From Cristatella mucedo (taxonomy: Eukaryota > Bryozoa > Phylactolaemata > Cristatellidae): a stretch of 17,500 nucleotides of DNA. The position numbers and the translations under genes are program-made. The notes beneath the pieces were generated by a model. The model saw only the letters and a list, made by a program, of their open reading frames with translations. It ran no database searches and was not told the DNA's origin. Numbering within the stretch: the stretch's first letter is position 1; every line of letters begins with the position of its first letter. This document shows positions 10,965-17,500 of the stretch, one piece after another. The DNA is taken from NCBI GenBank assembly GCA_009760855.2, contig WPIO01000035.1, positions 2,545,001 to 2,562,500 on the forward strand, written 5' to 3'.

Positions 10965-11017
10965 ATCAAGTGCATTATTATTATTATTAGTAGTAGTAAA
11001 AAAAAGGTCCTTATTGG

Positions 11018-11063
11018 GTCGAATAAGTGATAATAATAAGTCGAATAAGTGGTCGAATAAGTG
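11018..11063. repeat. GTCGAATAAGTG minisatellite, three copies
   Basis: The 12-mer is at 11018-11029, 11040-11051 and 11052-11063, with ATAATAATAA between the first two and ATAATA after the last. It sits about 30 bp beyond the LINE tail and may have grown from it. Confidence 0.9.
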
Positions 11064-11850
11064 ATAATAGTGTGCAATGCTATCTCATGGGCAGTTTTTA
11101 ATGGTTGCCGTGTGTGATTACGATCTCTTTTGTAGTTGATTGAGGATAGCGATCTTAGGTTGAACTGCCGTTGGCCAAGTAAGCTACTCCAACCGATTAA
11201 AAACATTCTCGGGAATTCATCCCTCGGGTTAACAGTGGCATCGCTTAGTATAGACAGCAAAAGGGCCCGATCCTTACAAGGCCTGGGAGAGCTGGCATAT
11301 CTTCGTATAAGGCGGCGAATTCCGGGGTCTGCTGCTGCCGATTTGTACAGTGGTGGAGGGACAGTTGGATCCCATACTAGCAGTGGTGTGCCGAGGTAAG
11401 CATAAAGTTATGGCTCAAATGAGATATCGCAAAAACCACCATATCGAGCACGTGACATGACATTTCAAAAGGCTCTGGTGTCCATCAGCACTTCAAAGTC
11501 GCGGCCAGGGACCACTAAGATTAATATCCTAAGTCGCTTCTGGGTCTGTCGCACACTTAAAGCGAAGTGAGAATGCATTTAATTCGGACTCCCCGGCTGT
11601 TGCTGCTGCTGCTGTGGCATTCGCTGTATCTGCAGTAGAGCGAAGTGCAAGTCAACAGAAAGCAGAGAATTTGCTCTGGTGCCCCACACAGCGAGCAAGT
11701 TGTGTAGAAAGCAGGTACTTCCTGGGTGCATACTTCGTGTCGAAGTGGTAACATAGGCGTCGTTCTGCTTCGAAGCTATTTGCGACGGCATTCGGCGAGC
11801 TGTTGAAAGTGGAGTAGCATCTTTTGGACGAGTGGCGAGCGGCTGCATGC
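11064..11850. other. No gene recognised; one open frame with splice-like edges
   Basis: A plus-strand frame is open from just after CTCTTTTGTAG (ending 11135) to the TAA inside CCGAGGTAAG (11391-11400). The two ends resemble a splice acceptor and donor and would frame a 260-nt exon (11136-11395). The translation is Ser/Gly/Arg/Leu-rich with no known domain. A CAG/CTG run is at 11598-11615. No assignment is made. Confidence 0.3.
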
Positions 11851-11990
11851 TTATATAATTCATTTTTGTATAGCGCCCCAAGAGAACTTAATCTCTATTC
11901 AGGCACTTCACATATGCCTCGGCGCTCGAGCCCACGACCTCAGCCAGACCTTGGTCGGGTCGAGCACCTAAACCGCTGGACCAAACCAGC
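11851..11990 (-). mobile_element. SINE family A (tRNA-derived), full-length copy
   Basis: Read on the minus strand from 11990: GCTGGTTTGGTCCAGCGGTT, then a B-box region CTCGAGCGCC near 11920-11930, then the tail TGAATAGAGATTAAGTTCTC and TTGGGGCGCTATACAAAAAT. It is nearly the same as 9880-10018 apart from point changes and an extra CGAC in the spacer after the A box. The 3' end is AAATGAATTATATAA. Confidence 0.88.
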
Positions 11991-12371
11991 TTGAGCTCAT
12001 GCGATTGAGGAAGTGAGCCGTAATTTCCTGAGAGAGAAAAGTAGTGACTGCTTGAGCGAGAGTCAGCTGGGTCTCCAACGGGAGCTTATCTTCAGGTGTC
12101 AGAATGAATGCTGGTGACTATCTGGTAGCACTAAACTTGACACCTTCTCATCATGGTAGTCGCACCAGTCAACGAGACCAAGTTGTGCAGTGTAAATTAG
12201 GTCAAAAGTTTATGACTCGCGTTCTCAAAAGCGAAGGAATAAGAACCTTTCCTAAAATGCCTTAGTGTGAAGAAAGAAGTGTGCAGTAAATCCCTTTGTA
12301 GCACTTGTCAAAGTCAGCTTTATCACCCGGTGATGTGCCCCAGTCGAAAGTCTTGTAAATCTCGATCGCGG

Positions 12372-12530
12372 TTAGCTGATTTAACAGCCTCATCTGTATA
12401 GCTGTAGAAGAGCCTTAACAGCTATCGTTACTGCTTGAAGTGGGAAATGAAGGATCGCCCACTGAATGACTCGAACCCACAACCTGGGTTGTGAAGAGCG
12501 AGCACCTTACCTCCTGGGCGAAGACCCAGC
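12372..12530 (-). mobile_element. SINE family B (tRNA-derived), short-form copy
   Basis: Read on the minus strand from 12530: GCTGGGTCTTCGCCCAGGAG (A-box region, followed by GTAAGGTGCTCGC), B box GTGGGTTCGAGTC at about 12468-12480, then GTGGGCGATCC, and the terminal tail ATGAGGCTGTTAAATCAGCT ending near 12372. The head is tRNA-like and differs from family A; the tail is unrelated to the LINE end. The element is about 160 bp. Confidence 0.82.
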
Positions 12531-13895
12531 TGAAATAGCATCACTACCCCATTATCATTGAGGGTGTGGCCCCTTCAGTGGGTCCATCTGTAGCCGATCC
12601 TTCAGAAGCAGAAGTCATATAACCGTTCAAGTGATCCTTACATTCATCCACTCCGACGCAGCAATAGACTGCACTGAAATGCCTATTGCGGACGAAACAA
12701 TTCTGCTGACAAATGTATCGCGATAGATTGTATCATACTTTTGACACCAGGTTGAGACGGCAGCTGCATGCAAGCTGCCATAAGGAATGTTTATTTACAG
12801 CCCTCGCGGGAGCCCGTGCAGAGCCTGATTAGGCTTTGTACACGATCAGCTGGACAAGACTTTACCCCTCGTTCTCTTTGAAACTGCTGCTACTCTAGAA
12901 CTGCTGCTGCTGCTGTGCATTGGATTTGCCTTGAAGCTCTGATGCTGACACTTTTCTCGCGAGGATTAGTAAATTAAGGTCGAGCAATCCATCCGTGACG
13001 GCGACGGAGCCTGAGCACAGCAAGGGTCTGGTGGTGAATGCAACAAGCCTGGCTACCGTCACCATAACTCCTACCGCCCCCACCCAGCCCGGTTTCTCTC
13101 TTCTCGTATGGCCATTCAGTACTTTAGGCAATCGGTGCCTAATCCTTTTTAAGCCATTGGCAAACCGACAGGGCAGTTGCCACATCCGAAGGCGGCTCCT
13201 ACTGTATACGTTGCCTTAGCGAATCGGGCCTGGAAAGTGAGCTCTCTGGAGCTGTTCAGAGATGAGCAATAGGGAGGACACCTCGAGAGTTGCTCCATGC
13301 CCCACATCCTAAGAAAGCTGCTGTCACGAGGCAGTAGGAGGGCAGAGTGAAAAGCTTGGCGCCACGCGCAGGCGCCTGGGACTCAGCCCTCTGCCACCTG
13401 GGACTCGGTGCCGGTCAGAGAGCACTGGCTTGTGCTGAGTCCTTTGTGCTATGAGTCGTGGGTGGTCGGCCATGGTCTGTCTGCAGCATTACTCACCTCC
13501 TGAATCAGGTCAGCTCACCGTTAAAAGTAACGGTGCACGGGCCATAGATCCACCGATCTATGTGCTTCGTCATGCAAGCAAAGCAGGGAGGTCTCTGAAT
13601 GCACACGTGGGAGCTCCACCTCGTTGAACTTGCCTGGCAGAGCAAGGTCACAGCGCTGCTTCGGCCACCCAATCGGTGTCTCAAATGCGATTTCAATGTC
13701 ATGCAGCTGTTGCTGTTGATGTTCCTGTTTTTTCCCCATCGCCCTAAGCTCGACACTAGCAGATGCTCAGCAATCTGGCTCTGAACCTTGCCTTGCAAGT
13801 AAACCACCTGGCCAGGGCAGCTGCTGTCTGCTATCAAGAGTCTCATTAACCAGTGGTGGTGCAGTCTTGGCTCATCGATCGTGCTGCTTTTGCAG
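12531..13895. other. No gene recognised
   Basis: The frames at 12895-13219 and 13505-13846 have no recognisable domain and no supporting splice pattern. GGCGCC is repeated in inverted form at 13358-13363 and 13371-13376, and CCTGGGACTC occurs twice nearby (about 13375 and 13401). A CTG run lies at 12901-12916. Confidence 0.5.
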
Positions 13896-13976
13896 ATGCA
13901 ATTTGCTCAGGGCAACTGGTGTGACACTCTTGATGGTTGTCCAGAGGAGTCCGACAGTTTTACCGAGCCTGTTAAG
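13896..13976 (+). other. Candidate 81-nt symmetric exon (hypothetical)
   Basis: TGCTGCTTTTGCAG ends at 13895, a good acceptor with a pyrimidine tract, and AAG|GTAAAG places a good donor at 13976/13977. Between them are 81 nt, exactly 27 codons, open in the frame that starts ATGCAATTTGCT. The peptide begins MQFAQGNWCDTLDG and is acidic toward its end (PEESDSFTEPVK). No family is recognised and no neighbouring exon is evident. Splice-like signals occur by chance in DNA of this length, so this is only a candidate. Confidence 0.22.
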
Positions 13977-14241
13977 GTAAAGAAAAGGTCGTGGCTGAGG
14001 ACTCCAGCGGGTCACCAGCTGCCAAACAATGCTGCACTCCCTTCGGGAGCATTTTTGCCTGGTGTCCCACTGCTCTGCTCGAACAGAAAGAAATACATAA
14101 AATCCCTATTGCTCCGAAGCGATAAATAGAGCGGTATGCAAGGTCGGAGTAGGGTATGATAGAAGGTACACTTTTAGTGGAAAAAACCACACCCATCTTT
14201 AATGAGTTGCCAGATGCTCAGCAAGCCATCATGGTCCAGCA

Positions 14242-14280
14242 CAATCTTGTCATTACGAGTGATAATCTTGTCATTATGAG
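14242..14280. repeat. 21-bp tandem duplication
   Basis: ACAATCTTGTCATTACGAGT from 14241 is followed immediately by ATAATCTTGTCATTATGAGC from 14262; the two 21-bp units differ at three or four positions. Confidence 0.8.
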
Positions 14281-14309
14281 CAGCAAAGTAGCCTTGGCTA
14301 GTGTACCCT

Positions 14310-14402
14310 TCGCATGGGTCTCGGAAAGGGAGGGTGGGGAAGGTGCTCACACTTCTTGACCCATGTTCAAGGTTCGAGCCCTACGGTCGGCTATCTCTTA
14401 GT
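14310..14402 (+). mobile_element. SINE family B-like head (partial)
   Basis: GGGTCTCGGAAAGGGAGGGT then GGGGAAGGTGCTCACACTTC parallels the family B head (GGGTCTTCGCCCAGGAGGTAAGG then TGCTCGCTCTTC). It is followed by a B box AAGGTTCGAGCCCT and GGTCGGCTATC, the counterpart of GTGGGCGATCC. The family B tail is not recognisable downstream, where an oppositely oriented LINE end begins at 14447. Confidence 0.5.
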
Positions 14403-14446
14403 GCCAACTGCGAGCATGTGACAGCCACCAAGGTCCTCATGCCTCT

Positions 14447-14710
14447 AGATAATAATAATGATAATAATAGCAAAGCTAATAATCATAATGATAATGATAC
14501 ACTTGTTTAGCACCGTTAGAGAATTTAATCTTTTTCTAAGTACTTTACATATGCTGTAAAGGAACAATGATCAAATGGTTAGTTGCAGCTTGCACGATGT
14601 CTGCGAGCATAACATGGCTAGAGGTGACATGTACAAGGTCAACATGTAAATATGGTTAGCGGCAGCATGCAGTGTCAGCAAGATCAATTGGGCTATCGAA
14701 TCAGCCAACA
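14447..14710 (-). mobile_element. LINE 3' UTR and 3' end, 5'-truncated copy
   Basis: On the minus strand the 3' UTR reads CTTGCTGACACTGCATGCTG, then CCGCTAACCATATTTACATG, closely following the plus-strand LINE at 10778-10820. Next come ACAGCATATGTAAAGTACTT, the hairpin, and a degenerate ATT/ATC tail (about 14447-14500). ORF2 is absent or unrecognisable beyond about 14710. It is the same family as 10532-10989 but older, with more substitutions. Confidence 0.85.
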
Positions 14711-15011
14711 TTTAGGTTTTTACCCAGGTGGCTTTAAAACCGAGCCGGGAGAATTTTGAGCAGTTTACCCCTAGCAGGAAAGTGTGCTCGCAGCCTATTG
14801 TGCCTTGGCAAATTAAGATTAATTTACGTACTCATTGATTATTATTTAACCCCAAGCCAGCAGCAAATAGTGGTCGGTTGGTTGGTTGGAGCTGCCATAA
14901 GCAACCTGTCCGTGCACTTGTCGGGGAGCAATCGGTCACACCAACAATACAGTGACAGTTTCGCCTCACATGCATTGCTGCTGAGCCTTCCACAGCTTCA
15001 TTAAAAAAATA
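14711..15011. other. No gene recognised
   Basis: No retroelement motif or exon-like segment was found between the LINE fragment and the family B SINE. A GGTT repeat is at 14876-14890. Confidence 0.45.
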
Positions 15012-15306
15012 TTAGCTGATTTAACAGCCTCATTTGTACTCCTATTAACTAAAGCAAGAAAGTCGTCCATCGCCATGCGGCAAGGTGGAGACCAGTATTT
15101 CCAATAGTGATGTGAAATAGACACGTACAAGTTATGTCCAGTATTATATAGACTCAGCGAAGCGAGTCAGAGGCAGTGAGCTCTAGCAGCAGAATAAGAG
15201 CTATTGCCGCTTGCAGGTGGCAATACAGAATCACCAACGGCAGGATTCGAACCCACGTCCTCGGTCGTGAAGATGGAACAACTCACCACCTGAGCTCTCA
15301 CGGCCC
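15012..15306 (-). mobile_element. SINE family B (tRNA-derived), long-form copy
   Basis: Read on the minus strand from 15306: GGGCCGTGAGAGCTCAGGTG, B box GTGGGTTCGAATCC at about 15243-15256, GTTGGTGATTC, and the terminal tail ATGAGGCTGTTAAATCAGCT ending at 15012. The last 22 nt of the tail are identical to those of the copy at 12372-12530. The element is about 295 bp, roughly 130 bp longer than that copy; the extra sequence lies between the AATAGCT-containing segment after the B box and the tail. Confidence 0.8.
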
Positions 15307-16287
15307 AGTATCATGCATCGATTGCCACCGCCCCCACCATCGCAGTCACCACCGCCACTTCCACTGCCACTGATGTCAACCTGAGGCATTTCTGTGACCT
15401 CTTTCGTGTTCTTTTGATGGTATTCATCTGCTCCAGAAGTAGGGAGCTGTGGACATCTCTTGAGTCTACTCGGCATTAATAAACAAGATTTGCAACCAGT
15501 GATTAGGCCACAGTAGCTGTGCAGCAGCCCTGAACATAGATCTGCCACACGGTTCCGGCTCAATTCTTGCAACCGTAAAACCTGCCACTGAATCCATTTT
15601 TAGGCAATAACTTTAGGTAGTCAAGATTAGGCCGTCGATTCTTGTTTTTAGCAGGACCAACCGCGGTCAATCATGTGCTTCACGGCCTCACAATTCCAAT
15701 CGGGTCATCTAAGCTGGACTCGGGAAAAATGGCTGCCAATGCTCCCAGCTGTTTTTATTTAAAATGGTCATTGCCCCACCTCGGGCTGACATCAGCTAGC
15801 CACAGCGGTTTACCACTACAAAGTGGTGCAGCAGAATCCCATAAATTCACGTTAGTTTCATTGGTACAGAAAGAACAACTTAAGCTGGCGGAGCAAATGC
15901 TATGAGGAACAGGTATGGATTTGTATTTTCTCTTTTAAATCTCTGCACGGCGGGACCGAAAGCCCGGTAGCTTTTCACTGGTGGCCGCAGGGCTTAGCGG
16001 CCGCTGGGGGGGGGTTGGAAATAGCAGACGGAAGGCACGAGGATTCAAAATGCTTCTCCTGAGGACGGCTGAGCTGGAACTAGCTAGGGGACTGCTATCA
16101 TTTCTGTAGTGAGTCGATCCACTGTTCTAGGGACGCTCGTATTCTCATACGGTGTGTTAACGAGCCACTCCTTTCGACAGGGCCTAAAGAGGCTAGCTTC
16201 CGGACGTGGTGGGCTCGGCAGGCGCAGATTCGAGCTGTCCAAATTGCGATTCCGATTTCTTTCAGGCGTCTTTTAATTCGTTTGTCG
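15307..16287. other. No gene recognised
   Basis: Frames at 15642-15905 and 16098-16310 show no domain. A run of nine G is at 16006-16014. A CCACCGCC-rich patch lies at 15325-15370. A weak B-box-like AGATTCGAGCT near 16226-16236 is discussed among the rejected items. Confidence 0.45.
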
Positions 16288-16469
16288 GATAGCGTGAGCC
16301 GCGATGGCACACTATGTAAGGCAGTTGCTTTTCATGACCTCTGTATCGAGGTCGCGAGTGGGTTCGAGTCTTGCGGTGGGCGATTCGTTATCGCCGCTGC
16401 GTGCGGTGGTGGTGGTAGCCGTGAAGGCTCATCTGTCGCTATACAAAAGAAGCTCTTAAATCGGTTCGT
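16288..16469 (+). mobile_element. SINE family B (tRNA-derived), plus-strand copy
   Basis: The head is GATAGCGTGAGCCGCGATGG, with TAAGGC in the A-box region. The B box is GTGGGTTCGAGTCTTGCGGT at about 16359-16378, followed by GGGCGATTCG as in the other copies. It ends GAAGGCTCATCTGTCGCTAT, then ACAAAAGAAGCTCTTAAATC. That matches, with substitutions, the 12.4-kb copy's GTTAAGGCTCTTCTACAGCT, ATACAGATGAGGCTGTTAAATC. The head resembles class II tRNAs (Leu/Ser) in having GCGTG.GCCG near the start and an extended segment before the B box; this is a guess. Confidence 0.72.
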
Positions 16470-16710
16470 ATAGCACACTTTTGACGCGCACCTCCAGGCT
16501 CTATAGGAATATACAATGCCAAAAATTTTCGGAGAAGGCCATAGTACCCTTGGGGGTCCGGGCCTTTGGCGCCATGCTTCGAAGCGCTTCTACGCGGAGG
16601 AGGGCAGGGCAGGGAGCCTTAGGTTTACTTGTACTTGGAACCGAACGAGGCGGTCGGGTAGCGCTGCATTCTGCGTGCAGTTTCCTTCGTCCCAAACGAT
16701 GGAAATCTGC
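16470..16710. other. No gene recognised
   Basis: Overlapping frames on both strands (16481-16917) partly run into the SINE at 16711-16806 and have no recognisable domain. The stretch is GC-rich with GGCGCC and AGGGCAGGGCAGGG patches. Confidence 0.4.
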
Positions 16711-16806
16711 ATGCAGGCGCTTCACGCATGCCACGGGGCTCGAGCCCACGACCTCGGCCAGGCAACTATGGTCAGGGCGAGCACCTTAACCGCCGAGTCA
16801 AACCAG
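16711..16806 (-). mobile_element. SINE family A, 3'-truncated copy
   Basis: Read on the minus strand from 16806: GCTGGTTTGACTCGGCGGTT, AAGGTGCTCGCCC, a spacer with TGGCCGAGGTCGTGGG, a B-box-like GGGCTCGAGCCCC region at about 16736-16747, and GCATGCGTGAAGCGCCTGCA. The tail stops just after the start of the hairpin. Confidence 0.8.
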
Positions 16807-17227
16807 CATCTTGGACTACACTTCTCTTACAGAGCTATAGAAATGAATTTTTTTTACACGCATGTGCGTTTTGCATCTAAAGAGGATTGCCGATTGCCCT
16901 TCGGCGCCAGCTGGTGAATAAGAGATTTTTTATATGGGGCTAAAGAGCACACGCAATAGGCAAATGCGGGATCCAATTTCAGAGGAGGTTAATGATCCGT
17001 TTACAAGCGTCCGAAAAATCAGCTAAGCCTGTACAGGTTGGCAGTGTAGACGGCAGCTAGGCGGACTGCAAAATCCTGGACGTTAGGTCACGTTCTCCTT
17101 CCGCAGGAGAAGCGGCTGTGGCTTCCCGTTGACCTCACTAGACCCACAAGACCGGCCCACGGCTTAGCTATTGCATATTCCACTGAACAAATGCACCAAT
17201 TTTTCAGTCTCGACTCGCCCTCAAAAC
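16807..17227. other. No gene recognised
   Basis: A short TTCTCTTACAGAGCTATAGAAATGAATT stretch at about 16820-16848 resembles a SINE-A tail on the plus strand, but has no head. Nothing else is recognisable. Confidence 0.4.
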
Positions 17228-17234
17228 TATAAAT
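17228..17234 (+). promoter_or_regulatory. Possible TATA box
   Basis: TATAAAT lies 138 bp upstream of the ATG at 17366. It is a single 7-mer match in moderately AT-rich DNA and is noted only because an open frame with a good start context follows. Confidence 0.12.
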
Positions 17235-17365
17235 TAGCGATTCCCTTTCTCTTTCGATTAAATACTGGCGACGGAAGCTTTTGCTCTGTGTGTCCTGGGC
17301 TGCGGTGTGAACTTCTACTATTCGTTCGCAGCAACCGTGATATATTACCTCTCCAGCTTTCCACA

Positions 17366-17500
17366 ATGGCACCTCCTCTCCAGTCGTCTCACACTTCTAC
17401 TTCTGCACGACTCACTCCTTTGACCGCCATCTTGACTCAGCGAGCTTCGCACCTTTTCATCAGTCGACTGCCGACACGGAGCCACGAAGAACCGCTCGGA
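17366..17500 (+). CDS. Possible N-terminal coding start running off the window (hypothetical)
   Basis: CCACAATGG gives A at -3 and G at +4, a good animal start context. The frame stays open for 45 codons to the window edge. The peptide begins MAPPLQSSHTSTSARLTPLT and is rich in Ser, Thr, Arg and Leu, with no acidic residue until the EE near codon 41-42. Such composition is seen in mitochondrial targeting peptides but also in chance frames. No family is recognised. A minus-strand reading of the same DNA has its own promoter-like signal (17424-17434), so the orientation of any gene here is open. Confidence 0.13.
   Translation, partial: MAPPLQSSHTSTSARLTPLTAILTQRASHLFISRLPTRSHEEPLG
17424..17434 (-). 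promoter_or_regulatory. YY1-like site / ATG context on the minus strand
   Basis: On the minus strand CAAGATGGCGG matches the core of the YY1 motif (AAGATGGCGGC), which in animals often overlaps transcription or translation starts. The ATG inside opens only 13 codons (MAVKGVSRAEVEV) before a stop unless it is spliced at GGA|GTGAGT. Weak evidence only. Confidence 0.2.

Larger units (their letters stand above)
10532..10989 (+). mobile_element. 5'-truncated LINE: ORF2 C-terminus, 3' UTR, hairpin and (ATT)n tail
   Basis: The element holds the last ~65 codons of ORF2, a 3' UTR with GTGCATGC-type repeated phrases (10790-10845), a double stem-loop and an (ATT)n tail (10974-10989). The 5' boundary near 10532 is uncertain. 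It is the youngest-looking copy in the window because its coding part is still open. The 3' UTR is shared with the minus-strand copy at 14447-14710. Confidence 0.9.

Noticed and set aside
16150-16287. Another family B SINE (AGATTCGAGCT followed by AGGCGTCTTTTAATTC)
   Set aside because: Both the B-box and tail matches are too weak, and the head is not recognisable.
16820-16848. Plus-strand SINE-A tail
   Set aside because: A partial match of under 30 nt with no head, next to a SINE-A in the opposite orientation; could be chance.

Overview
The window looks like non-coding animal (metazoan) nuclear DNA, probably from an invertebrate. The support is indirect: long dinucleotide microsatellites, several tRNA-derived SINEs, and decayed non-LTR retrotransposons (LINEs) of the L2/CR1/Rex-like type with (ATT)n tails. 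There are no operons, no ribosome binding sites and no long open frames. The species cannot be named from this sequence. No host protein-coding gene, rRNA gene or intact tRNA gene can be supported. Nearly all predicted open frames are short and uncharacterised, or come from low-complexity DNA or retroelements.

Layout. 1-700 is rich in CAG/CTG triplets and holds a perfect 20-bp inverted repeat. 700-1740 shows nothing recognisable. 1739-2035 is an imperfectly duplicated AC/AT microsatellite block. 2036-3700 is empty apart from a short SINE tail. 3708-5640 (minus strand) is an old LINE in which the reverse transcriptase can still be followed through its key motifs, including FYADD, but it carries stops and frameshifts. 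5707-5846 is a SINE, and 5847-8080 is mostly blank apart from a compact nested hairpin at 7125-7170. 8081-8782 is about 700 bp of nearly pure pyrimidine repeat. 9640-11063 is a cluster of SINE and LINE 3' ends, including a 5'-truncated LINE at 10532-10989 that keeps the end of its ORF2. From 11851 to 16807, SINEs of two families and another LINE 3' end are scattered among unremarkable DNA. The last 300 bp have a weak promoter-like or gene-start-like appearance.

How the parts relate. Two SINE families can be defined by comparing copies inside the window. Family A (about 140 bp) has a tRNA-like head and a 3' tail nearly identical to the 3' end of the LINE family here. That is the arrangement expected when a SINE is copied by its partner LINE's reverse transcriptase. 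The shared end folds into a double stem-loop. Family B has a different tRNA-like head and an unrelated tail (ATGAGGCTGTTAAATCAGCT on the element strand), with three fuller copies and two fragments. The LINE/SINE-A pair and SINE-B are the best candidates for undescribed material. The remaining observations (exon-like segments, a possible CCP-like fragment, a YY1-like site) are weak and marked as such.
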